A stretch of DNA of 64,000 nt from Candidatus Woesearchaeota archaeon (GCA_019323015.1 JAHWHY010000007.1:1-64000), one strand, 5' to 3'. Shown: positions 42,450 to 52,772, counted from the first letter of the stretch. Numbers and translations: made by a program. The notes: generated by a model from the sequence alone, not told the origin.

Positions 42450-45400
42450 TAGCAATCTTCTTAGCCTTGCTAATATCCAGGCTCACAACATTACTCAAGC
42501 CAGCATCTGTCTGCATAGAAACACCATACAAGGCATCTGCTTCTGAAATAATATTATCATTATGGCTGATGACAACATACTGCGCCTTGTTACAATAATC
42601 ACGTATTAAATCAGCAAGTTTCTGGGAATTCGCCTTGTCAAGAGCAGCATCAACCTCATCCAAAATATAGAAAGAAGCAGGCTCATGCTCTTGAATAGCA
42701 AACAAGAAAGCCAAAGCAGTCAGTGTCTTTTCTCCGCCACTTAAGCTCCTGATATCCATGAACTTCTTACCAGTCAAACGAACCTTAATCCTCAAGCCCT
42801 CATCAAAAGGACTCTCAGGATTCTCTAACTCCAAGAAAGCCTCGCCCTTAGTAGACAAAGCAGTGAAAATATCAACAAAATTCTTATTAACAACCCCTAA
42901 AGCATCCAAGAACAAGCCTTTCTTGCTGGTCTCAATCTCTTCCATCATCTTCATGACATCATCTTTCTCACCAACAAGACTATTCTTCTTATCAATCAAG
43001 ACAGTATACTCTTTCTCAACTGTCTCATAAATCTCCAGAGCCCTCAAATTAACATTACCAATGTTAGCCATCATCTTCTCAAAATCAGAAATCTCTTTTT
43101 TCAGCTTTTCCACAGACTTCTCCATATCAAGCTCAACACCCTCATACTGGGCAAACTCAGCATTCATACCAGCAAGCTCTGCCTTAACCTTAGCCTCCTC
43201 AATAGAGAAAGTATTAATTGTCAGTTCCTCTTTTCTAGAACCTTCTTGCAAACCAAGAATCTTGTTCTCCTGCTCTGTAATCTCATCACTAAGCTTTGTC
43301 CTTTGCTCAAACAAAGACTTAAACTGCGAGAAAAACTTATTCTGCTCTGTCTCTTTAACCTTAAGCTCAGCAGATTGATCTTTGATTTCCTTATTCAAAG
43401 ACTTTATCTCAGCCTTGAAAGTGCCTGCCTCTTTTTCCAGCTCTTTCAGAATCTTATCAGTATTTTCCTTATCCCTGCCAACAATATCCTTCTCCTGATT
43501 AGACATGTTCTTTAAATCAGCATCAATCTTGATCACTTCTTCTGAAAACTCTTTCTTTTTCTGTTCAAAAGTGTTTAATTCAGCCAATAACCTAGGATTA
43601 CGCAACTCATTCATCTCAACACGCAGTTTCTGCTTCTCAACTTTTAATCCAGTTAATTTCTCTGTCTCTTCAGCAATATCATCCTCAACCTTAGCAATAT
43701 CCTTGTTTAATTTCTCCATAGTCTCCTGCAATTCTTTTTTGTAAGCTTCATTAGCCTGCAAGTCACTAGAATCAAGATGCAGAGACTTCTCTGTCTTAAT
43801 TATGTCTCCCTCAAGATTCGCCTTTAATTCCCGGGTAGCATAAATCTTCTTTTCATTCTCAGAACGCTCGCTCTCAAGATCCTCAACAAACTTCTGAGCC
43901 TTTTTCAACTCTTTCTTTAAATCAGAAATATCACCAGAAAGATCCTTTTGCCTGAAACTGCCTTCTTTCTTATGCCTAAACCCGCCAATCATTGCACCAG
44001 ATGATTCTGCAAGATCACCATCCAAAGAAACCATCCTGGCCTTGCCAATACCAATCTTTCTGGCAGTCTCAATATTATCAACAACCAACGTGTTGCCAAA
44101 AACATGGCTAAACGCATTCTTAAACCTAGTATCAAACTCAATCAAATCAATAGCAAAACCGTGAACACCCTTCTGCTTAGCCAACTTACTTAGTTCAGCA
44201 TTCTTACTTGCAGGCTTAATCTTATTCAAAGGAAGAAAAGAAGCAACACCCAGCTTGCCATCTTTCAAGAACTTAATACACTTAGCAGCTGTCTTGTCAT
44301 CCTCAACAACAATACTCTGAATCCGTTTAGCAGCAGCAATCTCTAAAGCCATGGAAAACTTCTTGTCAGCAGTACCCAGCTCTGCAATAGTGCCATAAAT
44401 CTGGCCAAGCTTATTCTTATTTTCCAAGACTTTTTTTACAGCAATGTTAGCTGAAATAGACTCTTTAATGCTTGCATTCTTAATCTGAAGCTTCTCAATC
44501 TTCTCATTAAGCTTGAAAGCCTCTTTTCTAGCATCAGCCAGCTTATTAGCATGAGCAGAATCAGCATTCAACAACTCATTTAATTCCAGAGTAAGCTTCT
44601 TGAACTGAGATTTCTTTTTCTTTAATAGATCAATTTCGTTCTTATGCTCTTTCTCAAGCTCAAGAACCTTTTCAATCTGCTGGTCAATAATCTGCAGCTG
44701 AAACTCACACTTATCTTTACCCCTGATGAAATCCTGCTGCTTTTCTCTTAAATTCTGAATACTCTTTTGAATATCATCAGCCTGCTTGTCCAGGTCTTCA
44801 ATCTTATTTTCAAAACCAGAATCTTCCCCAAGCTTATGCTTTTTCTTAAAATCAGAAATCTTCTTATCTAAAATAGAGAGCTCATTAGTAAAAAACTTCT
44901 TTTTATCTGTTAATTCCTTTTTTTGACCCTTTAGCTCATCAATCTTGCCATCTAATTCCTCAAGATTCTTCTTAAGCTGCTCTTTTCTCTGATCAATACG
45001 CGCAACCTCATTATTACAAGAACTGACTCTTGTTTTTTTAGTAGCCAAGTCAACTCTTAACTTCTCCACTTCTTTCTGAAGCTTGACCTGCTCAACCTCT
45101 CCTTTTTCCTCAATCTCATCAGAAATCTGCTTTATCTTATCTTTTCTCTCTGCAATCTCTTTTCTTAAAGAATCAATCTGAGAATTAAGTTTTTCAAGAC
45201 GCTCCTTGTTCTTAGAGCTCTTTTCCTCTAGCTTTGTTTTTTCATCTTCTTTCTTGTCAATCTTTCTCTTCAAATAAGAAGCCTTGTTTTTCTTGATATC
45301 ATCACTCAATCTCTTGTACTTAAGAGCCTGATCTCGGTCTTTTTTTAATTCTTTCAAGTAAGTCTCTCTTTCCTTGAGTATGATCTCAGCCTCATTAAGC

Positions 45401-45996
45401 TTGTCCTCAACCTTCTGAAGCTCATTCAATGCTTTCTGCTTTTTCTCTTCATAGACAGAGATGCCTGCAATCTCTTCAACAATCTGCCTTCTTTCTACAG
45501 GACTCATCTCAACAAGCTTGACAATATCACCCTGCAGAATAATATTATAACCATCTGGATAAATCTTAGCAAGAGCAAGCATATCAACAATCTCCTGCCT
45601 TGTCCTGTTCTTATTATTAATCTTATACCTGCTCACGCCATCAGGCCGGACAATACGAGAAACCTTGACAGAATCCTCTTCTACAGGAAAAATACGCTCC
45701 TTATTATCAAACACAATACTTACCTCAGCAGTATTAGCAGGCTTCTTCGCCTTGCCGCCATTATAGATAAGATTAGCTGATTTCTCAGCTCTCAAGGATT
45801 TTGAAGAAGACTTACCCAAAACAAAACACAAAGCATCCAAGATATTAGACTTGCCAGAGCCATTCGGCCCCAGGACTACATTAAATCCTGGCTCAAACAA
45901 AAGCTCTGTCCTTTTTCCAAAGGACTTAAACCCGTCCATAACCAGCTTATTTATCTTTGTGATATTATTCTTCTCAGTAGCTATAGCTTCTGTCAT
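42439..45996 (-). CDS. smc: Chromosome segregation protein SMC
   Basis: 1185 residues, full length. Walker A LGPNGSGKSNIL (residues 43-50), two long coiled coils around a hinge (GTIAELGTADKKFSMALE, DGDLAESSGAMIGGF), C-terminal LSGGEKTL and Walker B YILDEVDAALD. DNA loop-forming ATPase. No scpA/scpB in the window. Confidence 0.97.
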   Translation of the reverse strand: MTEAIATEKNNITKINKLVMDGFKSFGKRTELLFEPGFNVVLGPNGSGKSNILDALCFVLGKSSSKSLRAEKSANLIYNGGKAKKPANTAEVSIVFDNKERIFPVEEDSVKVSRIVRPDGVSRYKINNKNRTRQEIVDMLALAKIYPDGYNIILQGDIVKLVEMSPVERRQIVEEIAGISVYEEKKQKALNELQKVEDKLNEAEIILKERETYLKELKKDRDQALKYKRLSDDIKKNKASYLKRKIDKKEDEKTKLEEKSSKNKERLEKLNSQIDSLRKEIAERKDKIKQISDEIEEKGEVEQVKLQKEVEKLRVDLATKKTRVSSCNNEVARIDQRKEQLKKNLEELDGKIDELKGQKKELTDKKKFFTNELSILDKKISDFKKKHKLGEDSGFENKIEDLDKQADDIQKSIQNLREKQQDFIRGKDKCEFQLQIIDQQIEKVLELEKEHKNEIDLLKKKKSQFKKLTLELNELLNADSAHANKLADARKEAFKLNEKIEKLQIKNASIKESISANIAVKKVLENKNKLGQIYGTIAELGTADKKFSMALEIAAAKRIQSIVVEDDKTAAKCIKFLKDGKLGVASFLPLNKIKPASKNAELSKLAKQKGVHGFAIDLIEFDTRFKNAFSHVFGNTLVVDNIETARKIGIGKARMVSLDGDLAESSGAMIGGFRHKKEGSFRQKDLSGDISDLKKELKKAQKFVEDLESERSENEKKIYATRELKANLEGDIIKTEKSLHLDSSDLQANEAYKKELQETMEKLNKDIAKVEDDIAEETEKLTGLKVEKQKLRVEMNELRNPRLLAELNTFEQKKKEFSEEVIKIDADLKNMSNQEKDIVGRDKENTDKILKELEKEAGTFKAEIKSLNKEIKDQSAELKVKETEQNKFFSQFKSLFEQRTKLSDEITEQENKILGLQEGSRKEELTINTFSIEEAKVKAELAGMNAEFAQYEGVELDMEKSVEKLKKEISDFEKMMANIGNVNLRALEIYETVEKEYTVLIDKKNSLVGEKDDVMKMMEEIETSKKGLFLDALGVVNKNFVDIFTALSTKGEAFLELENPESPFDEGLRIKVRLTGKKFMDIRSLSGGEKTLTALAFLFAIQEHEPASFYILDEVDAALDKANSQKLADLIRDYCNKAQYVVISHNDNIISEADALYGVSMQTDAGLSNVVSLDISKAKKIATKA

Positions 45997-46064
45997 CTAA
46001 ATTTTGCTAGAACACAAAGGTATATAAAGGCTTCGCTTATCGACTATATAAAATAAAAAAAGAA

Positions 46065-46406
46065 TTAATTCCAGCCGCTTCTAGGCCAGGTAGGGCTCTT
46101 AGCATATGGATCTGTCCAATAATGGGTCATGTAACCCAAATTCTGACATTCATACATGCACTCATTCTGGGTCCTAGGGCCTAAGAACTTCACTTCCTTG
46201 CCATAAATACCAGAAGCAGGATCCCTTGGCTGGGCAACCATGTACTCACCATTATGACAATAACAATTCCTGTAACCATTGCCATTCTCATACACATTAC
46301 CCCAAGCAAAAGCAGTACTACTGGACTTCATCATCGTAGCAATACCAACAACACTAACAACTGCAATAAACAACAAGGCAATGAGCAACAACTTACGCTC
46401 GTCCAT
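46065..46406 (-). CDS. Secreted or membrane-anchored small Cys-rich protein
   Basis: 113 residues. One N-terminal hydrophobic helix (LLLIALLFIAVVSVVGIA), then an extracellular-type domain rich in Tyr, Asn and Pro with four Cys (NCYCHNGEYM, ECMYECQNLGYM) that could form two disulfides. GAGGTGAT precedes the second ATG at 46406. Unknown family. Confidence 0.72.
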   Translation of the reverse strand: MDERKLLLIALLFIAVVSVVGIATMMKSSSTAFAWGNVYENGNGYRNCYCHNGEYMVAQPRDPASGIYGKEVKFLGPRTQNECMYECQNLGYMTHYWTDPYAKSPTWPRSGWN

Positions 46407-46512
46407 CATATCACCTCTAAAGACACAAAAATAAATCCAAGTATATAAACCTTTTCAGAACTCGTCAAGCTTTTTCTGGTTTTTCTGCATTATAGACTCT
46501 TGAAAAGGGGCT

Positions 46513-47007
46513 TTATTCTTTGACCCAAAGAATCTTTTTACTATTTTCTACAGAATGCGTTTTTACTTTCTTGAAATCCAAGTTCTTCAGTACAGTGATT
46601 ACACCTTTATTATGAGCCTTGCACTGGGCAAATATTCTCTTGAACTTATTTTTCAGGCCATATTTAACAACTACTGCAAGAACTTTTGTTGCAAGACCTT
46701 TTCCCCTGTAATCAGGATGAATCCAGATATGAACCCTTCCTTCATCAGAAGCAGGATTCCAGTTCTGATGCTGTAAAAGAACATTTCCTGCATATTTTCC
46801 ATTAATTTCAACTGTAAAAATCTCTGAATCCTTTTCTTTAATCTGCTTAATTAGGCCTTTAATTTCTTGCTTTGCTTCTGACAAATTCTTAGGGACGCTC
46901 GTGAGATTCTTCTTTGTCTCTTCATCTTGCATAACCTCAAAATAGGGCTCTGCATCTAACAAATTAATAGGCCTTAGAATGAATTCTTTTGTTCTTATTA
47001 TTGTCAT
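46513..47007 (-). CDS. GNAT-family N-acetyltransferase
   Basis: 164 residues with the acetyl-CoA loop WIHPDYRGKGLATKVL and the RimJ/RimL-like layout (LRPINLLDAEPYFEVMQD). Substrate unknown. Starts 7 bases after the RNase HII stop. Confidence 0.88.
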   Translation of the reverse strand: MTIIRTKEFILRPINLLDAEPYFEVMQDEETKKNLTSVPKNLSEAKQEIKGLIKQIKEKDSEIFTVEINGKYAGNVLLQHQNWNPASDEGRVHIWIHPDYRGKGLATKVLAVVVKYGLKNKFKRIFAQCKAHNKGVITVLKNLDFKKVKTHSVENSKKILWVKE

Positions 47008-47013
47008 GATATA

Positions 47014-47670
47014 TTAAAACTCGCCTAGTTTCTTCTGGTTCTTGTGGCCTGCAACTTTTTTGTAAGAGGCCCAGGTCTTTCTGAAAATCTCAGGGAAATC
47101 CTTATAGTGCTTTTTCAAGAATTCTTTTGTAATCTCATCAGAAGGATAACCAGAACCGCAGTCAATACCAATCTTTTTCTTTATTTTCTCTATCTCCCTA
47201 TCTCTTGTAACTTTGGCAAGGATAGAGGCAGCAGAGACAACAGGATACTTTACATCTGCCTTGTGCTCTGCAACAATCACGACCTTCTTGTTATCTAACT
47301 TTTTCCGTATATACTCCTTGTATGCCCTCAGGTTAGGGCTAGGACAATCCAAAATAGCCTTGTCTGGCTTTAGCGCATTTATCAACTTAGCAGAAGTGTC
47401 TGCCTCAAGCCAGTTAAGATTAGAGTCTTTTGATAGCAGGACCGTATCAATCTCTGCAGGCGGAATTATGATTATCTTATGCGCCTTGACCATTCCCTTG
47501 ATCTGGTCAAACAAAATCTCTCTTGTTCTTGGAGTGAGAAGCTTGGAGTCTTTAGCACCGATAGAACGCAGTTTATCTTCGTCTTTTTCATCTATCAATA
47601 CACCTACCATGACCAACGGGCCTATGACAGGACCGCGGCCAGCTTCTTCAACACCACATAATAATACCAT
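47014..47670 (-). CDS. rnhB: Ribonuclease HII
   Basis: 218 residues from ATG at 47670 (TATA ATTTAAAAAC near 47697). Motifs CGVEEAGRGPVIGPLVM, KDSKLLTPRTR, and AEHKADVKYPVVSAASILAK. The first catalytic position, normally Asp in DEAGRG, is Glu here (E8). A C-terminal QKKLGEF is a PCNA-binding-like motif. Removes RNA from RNA-DNA hybrids. Confidence 0.93.
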   Translation of the reverse strand: MVLLCGVEEAGRGPVIGPLVMVGVLIDEKDEDKLRSIGAKDSKLLTPRTREILFDQIKGMVKAHKIIIIPPAEIDTVLLSKDSNLNWLEADTSAKLINALKPDKAILDCPSPNLRAYKEYIRKKLDNKKVVIVAEHKADVKYPVVSAASILAKVTRDREIEKIKKKIGIDCGSGYPSDEITKEFLKKHYKDFPEIFRKTWASYKKVAGHKNQKKLGEF

Positions 47671-47744
47671 AAATATAGTTATAGTATTACTGTTTTTAAA
47701 TTTTTGCACAAAATATAAATACAAGCAATAAAAAAGAACCTACT

Positions 47745-48098
47745 ATGGCAAAAGAAATACCAGACCAAGAGATAATCCAATTCATAGGACTAAAGGAACT
47801 AGAGCCAATGGAGCAAGAGACAGTGCAGAGACTGACAACAGAGAACTACACTAAAATAAAAAGAGACCTTAAAAACATTACAAGCCTAAAGGTTCACGTG
47901 AAGACCTACAAAAAAGAGGGAGAACAGAAGAAATTTTCACTGCATGTACAGGCAATATACCCTGGCGGAACAATAGAGAGCAACAGATCACATGACTTTG
48001 AACTGCCAAGAGCAATACACAAGGCATTCAACGACATAAAAGAACAAATACACCACAAACTGCACACAGACACGAACAGGGAAAAGGCTTATGAGTGA
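47745..48098 (+). CDS. Hypothetical small protein
   Basis: 117 residues, mixed alpha/beta with a basic middle strand region (LKVHVKTYKKEGEQKKFSLH) and a helical His-rich end. The layout faintly recalls ribosome-hibernation folds, but I would not assign it. Promoter region shared with rnhB (divergent). Confidence 0.62.
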   Translation: MAKEIPDQEIIQFIGLKELEPMEQETVQRLTTENYTKIKRDLKNITSLKVHVKTYKKEGEQKKFSLHVQAIYPGGTIESNRSHDFELPRAIHKAFNDIKEQIHHKLHTDTNREKAYE

Positions 48099-48221
48099 AT
48101 TTCTTTAATTATGATTCCTGGTTTGAGTCCTTCGGACAGTTACCACTATATAATTTGCCGAAGGCACTAACTGTGCAAAGCACTTCTTCTTGGAATATTT
48201 GAAAAGAAAGAAAATAAAAAA

Positions 48222-48375
48222 TAGCGGGGGGTGGATTTGAACCACCGACCTGAGGGTCTCTCAGACGAGTGCATATGAGCCTTCCAGGATTATCCCTTGC
48301 GGAATAAATCACTCCGGGCACTCCTGAATGGGCGGGTTAAGCAGTTTTGCTTAAGCACCACTGCCCCACCCCGCT
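48222..48375 (-). tRNA. Initiator tRNA-Met (CAT) with three introns
   Basis: Acceptor AGCGGGG/CCCCGCT, T arm GGTGG-TTCAAAT-CCACC, discriminator A and anticodon CAT identify archaeal initiator tRNA. The 154-nt gene needs three introns to fold: about 33 nt in the D loop (contains the TTAAGC/GCTTAA hairpin), 30 nt in the anticodon stem between positions 29 and 30 (GAG + GG then pairs with CCCTC), and 16 nt at the canonical 37/38 site. Confidence 0.87.
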
Positions 48376-48477
48376 ATGCTGCTAAAGAATTCCAGCTTAT
48401 TTATAAAGTTTACTTTAATGACAAGATTTATATATAAAACATTCTGAACTAAAGAATTGCAGAAAAGAGGGGAAACT

Positions 48478-50940
48478 GTGCAGAAAAAAATAGGAGTATG
48501 CCTTTTAACAATACTTATATTTCTTTTATTTTTGTATTCTGCACAAGCTGCATGCACTGACAATGACGGAGACGGGTTTGGAACAGAATATGTAACTGCA
48601 ACAGGAAACAGGAACGGAGGCAACCACTACAGCATCAACAAAACAGTGAATACAAGCAACACTCTTGCACAGAGCTTTTCAACAGCAAAAGATGCTGCAA
48701 TTGTCAGAGTCGGCGTAAGACTCAACAGATGCTTTCCAAACATAAACAACATAACAGTGCAGGTAAGGGCAGACCTTAACAAGCCCAATGACTTTCTTGC
48801 ACAATACAACATACCACGCGATGAAATACCCCAAGGCCCGAACGGAGGCTGGCATTATAAATCAGTAAATTTCAATGTCGGAGGAGGAAAAACATATTAT
48901 CTAGCTGTAGGAAGCCCTCCTGCAGGGAAAAATCCCCACTGCTGGATATACAACAAATCAGGAGACCCATACAAAAGCGGACAATTGTTTGAGAACGGAG
49001 CAGCAATAGACGGAGGAAAATCAGATGCAGTATTCGAGCTTTTCACAGCAGGCGACCTGACTGAATGCCCCCAAAGAAACATAGCAGACTGCAATGACAG
49101 CAATGCAAATATTTTACCCCCCTACTACGGGCAAATTATCAACAATAACACATATCTCTGCACTGGATTCTACAATGTAACCGGCGCGATAGCAGGAATA
49201 ACATTCAACAAATCCAACATAAAATTAGTGTGCCAAAACACAACAATAAACAACAATAATCCTGCAAACGGGCTGTATGCAATAGGCGCGAATAGTTTTG
49301 ATAATATTTCAATAACAGGATGCACCATACAAAACTACAACAGGTCATATGGAATATATATCCGCAATCTCAAAAATGCAAACATAACAAACAACACATT
49401 CATACACAACGGAGAAGGAATACATGGAATAAACACAATAAATATATGGGTGTATAACAACAGTTTCTACAATCATTCTGATCCTTTTCCCAGAGGATTC
49501 GGAATGATAGGACAGCAAGGAGTATATAACTGGACAATACAAAATAATTATTTTGAAAACAGTGCATCAGCAGACCTGGTCATATACAACATAGGCAGCG
49601 GAAACCTGGTAGAGAACAATACCTGCAACAGCCTTGGGCCTGGCGGAATAGTTAGCATGGGCGTAAATGGCACTATAATAAGAAACAATGTGGCATATGG
49701 GCACACAGGAGGAACGAACCTTTCAACATATGGCTATGGAATCATAGCAGCCACAGTAGACCTGCAGCCACCACTGATTCCAGAGTACAGGGCATGGATA
49801 TACAACAACACAGTATACAATAATGACGTAGGGATTGCACTTCTGGGAAATAACTCTATTGCTGAAAACAATACAATATATAATAACACATATGGAATTT
49901 TTCTTCAAAACCAATCCTTCTTAATAGCAGGTTTTGTATCACCAGGAGGCCACAACAACACAATCAGAAAAAACAAAGTATACAACAACACAAACGGAAT
50001 CTATATGGACAGCACAAATTACAACATATTCAACAGGAACAACATAACACAAAATAAACAAGGAATCTGTTTCGTAAACTGCTTCAACATTACAGCAACA
50101 AACAACATATTCCTCGGAAATACAAAAGAAATAACAATACAAGGAGGCCTGCCTGCAGCAAAAAACCAGATACAAAACACCACAATAAACACATTAAGAA
50201 CCAGCTTTGATTACAAAGGACATTTTAACATAACACACGGCAGCATGCAAGGAACCGCGCCATATGGAAAAGCAAGCATAGGCAAATTCATAGAAATAAC
50301 AAACAACACAAACCTTGTGCCAAACCAATCTGTGAACTTGACAATATATTATACTGCTGCAGATTTAAACAATATCAAGAAAGAAGCATCACTGCGCATA
50401 TACAGATACAACAACAACAGATGGACCATGGTACCAGGAAGCACAGTAAACACCACCGCAAATTATGTAACAGCAGACCTGACAAGCTTCAGCATGTTCG
50501 GCGTGTTCGGACAATCAAAAAGTTCACGCAGCGCAGCAGGAGGAGGCGGAGGAGGAAGCGCCAGAAGAGCATATGAAAACACACTGGTTGAGCAAACACA
50601 AGAAAAACTGCCAGAGACAGAACAAGAAGCAGAAACAAAAAACCATCAAACAGAAGAAAAACAAGAAAAATCAACTGAGCAAGAAAACCCGCAAGCCACA
50701 TTAAAACTACCTGAAATCAACACAGAAATACAAACACCAGAGAGCGAAAAAACAATACTGCAGTACATACCCAGCACAAAAGCGCTTTTGCCAGGCATAC
50801 TTGCTGTGGCAGCATTATTCAGCACAGTTGCATATCTTACCTTCATCAAATCCCCCACACAAAAACAACCCACACACAAACCATCAAGAAGAAAAGACAA
50901 CATAGAGCTGGAAAAACACGGCTTCAGGGTCAAGAAATAG
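48478..50940 (+). CDS. Large secreted right-handed beta-helix surface protein with PGF-pre-PGF-like domain
   Basis: 820 residues from GTG at 48478, which has AGAGGGGAAACT upstream and directly yields a signal peptide ending SAQA. A carbohydrate-binding-like N domain precedes many NosD/CASH-type parallel beta-helix repeats (N-N-x-I-Y-N-N-x-x-G-I pattern, about residues 215-560). Then come a PGF-pre-PGF-like domain (about 580-675), a Gly-rich hinge, a charged linker and one membrane helix (about 765-790) with a basic tail. Likely a cell-surface adhesin or polysaccharide-binding protein. Confidence 0.87.
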   Translation: MQKKIGVCLLTILIFLLFLYSAQAACTDNDGDGFGTEYVTATGNRNGGNHYSINKTVNTSNTLAQSFSTAKDAAIVRVGVRLNRCFPNINNITVQVRADLNKPNDFLAQYNIPRDEIPQGPNGGWHYKSVNFNVGGGKTYYLAVGSPPAGKNPHCWIYNKSGDPYKSGQLFENGAAIDGGKSDAVFELFTAGDLTECPQRNIADCNDSNANILPPYYGQIINNNTYLCTGFYNVTGAIAGITFNKSNIKLVCQNTTINNNNPANGLYAIGANSFDNISITGCTIQNYNRSYGIYIRNLKNANITNNTFIHNGEGIHGINTINIWVYNNSFYNHSDPFPRGFGMIGQQGVYNWTIQNNYFENSASADLVIYNIGSGNLVENNTCNSLGPGGIVSMGVNGTIIRNNVAYGHTGGTNLSTYGYGIIAATVDLQPPLIPEYRAWIYNNTVYNNDVGIALLGNNSIAENNTIYNNTYGIFLQNQSFLIAGFVSPGGHNNTIRKNKVYNNTNGIYMDSTNYNIFNRNNITQNKQGICFVNCFNITATNNIFLGNTKEITIQGGLPAAKNQIQNTTINTLRTSFDYKGHFNITHGSMQGTAPYGKASIGKFIEITNNTNLVPNQSVNLTIYYTAADLNNIKKEASLRIYRYNNNRWTMVPGSTVNTTANYVTADLTSFSMFGVFGQSKSSRSAAGGGGGGSARRAYENTLVEQTQEKLPETEQEAETKNHQTEEKQEKSTEQENPQATLKLPEINTEIQTPESEKTILQYIPSTKALLPGILAVAALFSTVAYLTFIKSPTQKQPTHKPSRRKDNIELEKHGFRVKK

Positions 50941-50992
50941 CTATTTCTCAATGGCAAGATTTATAAATATCTACCAAGTCATATAACTCTAT

Positions 50993-51076
50993 GCCGCGGT
51001 GGCACAACCTGGTACTGCGCTGGATTGCTAATCCAGTTTCCTTCGGGATATATGGGTTCAAATCCCATCCGCGGCG
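50993..51076 (+). tRNA. tRNA-Ser (GCT)
   Basis: Acceptor GCCGCGG/CCGCGGC, anticodon arm CTGGA-TTGCTAA-TCCAG with anticodon GCT, long variable arm of class II type (TTTCCTTCGGGATAT), T arm ATGGG-TTCAAAT-CCCAT, discriminator G. No intron. TATA TTTATAAATAT at 50960. Confidence 0.95.
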
Positions 51077-51126
51077 TAACATTTTTATACTTAAACAAAT
51101 AGAATATTAAAAAAAGAGGTAATTAA

Positions 51127-51549
51127 ATGCTAATAAAGAAAGTAATGAAGCCAGCAGTGTGCGTCCCGCCGACTGCAACAAAAAAACAACTTCTAAAAGC
51201 AGCAAAAAAACACCCAACTGCAGACATATTCATAGTAGCAGGAAAAAACAACAAGTTTTTGGGAGACATACATGAAAATGATTTGTTCTATATGCTGGTG
51301 CCAAACAAGCTTTATGAAGACATAGGAGTTCAGCTGGCATTTGACCTTGAAAAAAAGTTCTGGGCAAAAACAGCAAGAGAATTAATGCGAAAACACGACG
51401 TGATCTGTTTTGAGAATGACACAACAATGGATGTTGCGCTAAAATTCGTGAGAGTAGAGGTGAATGAAATGCCTGTACTCAACAAGAAAAGACAAGTAGT
51501 GGGGGTAATTGACCAAGGCAGACTGCTGAGGCACATGAAAATACTATGA
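51127..51549 (+). CDS. Two-CBS-domain protein
   Basis: 140 residues: two CBS repeats (KVMKPAVCVPPTATKKQLL; ELMRKHDVICFENDTTMDVA), ending in VVGVIDQGRLLRHM. Its stop overlaps the start of the antiporter gene by 4 bases, so it may sense nucleotides and regulate that transporter. Confidence 0.88.
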   Translation: MLIKKVMKPAVCVPPTATKKQLLKAAKKHPTADIFIVAGKNNKFLGDIHENDLFYMLVPNKLYEDIGVQLAFDLEKKFWAKTARELMRKHDVICFENDTTMDVALKFVRVEVNEMPVLNKKRQVVGVIDQGRLLRHMKIL

Positions 51550-52739
51550 TAGAGAACGTATTATTACTGCTATTAATACTTATTTTAACTGCCAAGCTAA
51601 TAGGCGCTCTTTTTGAGAGAATCGGGCTTGACAGCACAATAGGAGAACTATTGACAGGAGTTCTATTCGGGCCTTCAATACTAAATCTTGTCCATGCAGA
51701 AAGCATAGAAGCATTTGCAATAATCGGCTCTGTACTAATCCTGTTTGTAGCAGGAATGAAACAACAAGACATAGGAAAAATCTACAAAGACAAACCAGCA
51801 CTAAAAATCGGACTGACACTGCTTCTGGTCACAGCAGCACTAATGACAACCTTTTTTTATTTTGTGCCAAGATACTTTGGACTTGAATTCGGCATTTTCC
51901 AGGCAGTAATCCTAGGATTAGCATTTGCAGTAGTAGACATAGGAGTGCCTGCAAAAATACTAATCTCAAAAGGCCTCATAAACAGGCCATTAGGAAAAAT
52001 CACAGTGCGCTCTGCAATAGTAAACATAATACTGGGACTATTATTATTCACAATAGCAACACTATTCATAAGCCCAAACCTGCGAGATATACTATTTAAA
52101 GCAGGCGGAATAATATTATTCCTTGCAGTAACCTACGGCCTGATATATTTCCTCTCAAAAATATCCAAGTTTGTCATGAGAATGCATGTTGAAGAAGGAG
52201 AATTTGTCATGGCACTAATCATGGTGCTTGCATTAGCATACCTGACAGAAGTAATAGGATTCTCAAGCGTGCTAGGAGCGTTCATAGCAGGAGTATTGAT
52301 AGCAAGAACACCCTTTGCAGAAACAAGAAGCTTCTCAGACAAAATAAAATCAATAAGCTTCGGACTATTCATCCCCTTATTCTTTGTATGGTTTGGACTA
52401 GAAATAAACCTCGCAGAGATATGGAAGCACATAATACTCGCAGTACTGATATTCCTAGCATATGCATCAATAAGATTCATAATAACATACTCATACATGA
52501 GAAAATACAAGATGAAAATGCCTGCATTGATAAGCTCATCAATGCTGTCAGTAGATGTAGAGAGCCTAGTTATTCTAATGGTGGCATTACAACTAGGAAT
52601 ATTCGTAACAGAGATACCGCTGACCTTATTTGCGCCAAGCGTATTCTTCAGCACATTCTTCATAGTATTGCTTGTAGCAATATTCTCTAAAATAGAGAAA
52701 CCAAAAAAAGCAAAGAAGATGGTCAAGTTCATTGAGTAA
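51546..52739 (+). CDS. Cation:proton antiporter (CPA2/Kef-NapA type)
   Basis: 397 residues with about 12 membrane helices. Typical patterns: LIGALFERIGLDSTIGELLTG, FVAGMKQQDI, and the late FGLFIPLFFVWFGLEI. No TrkA/RCK domain is fused; the CBS gene upstream may serve as the regulatory partner. Confidence 0.92.
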   Translation: MIENVLLLLLILILTAKLIGALFERIGLDSTIGELLTGVLFGPSILNLVHAESIEAFAIIGSVLILFVAGMKQQDIGKIYKDKPALKIGLTLLLVTAALMTTFFYFVPRYFGLEFGIFQAVILGLAFAVVDIGVPAKILISKGLINRPLGKITVRSAIVNIILGLLLFTIATLFISPNLRDILFKAGGIILFLAVTYGLIYFLSKISKFVMRMHVEEGEFVMALIMVLALAYLTEVIGFSSVLGAFIAGVLIARTPFAETRSFSDKIKSISFGLFIPLFFVWFGLEINLAEIWKHIILAVLIFLAYASIRFIITYSYMRKYKMKMPALISSSMLSVDVESLVILMVALQLGIFVTEIPLTLFAPSVFFSTFFIVLLVAIFSKIEKPKKAKKMVKFIE

Positions 52740-52772
52740 ACCTTAAATACTCGGAAGAAATCTCATATATCA

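Noticed and set aside
48109..48321. A 70-codon minus-strand frame over the initiator tRNA
   Set aside because: It covers the tRNA gene and has no ribosome site or motif.
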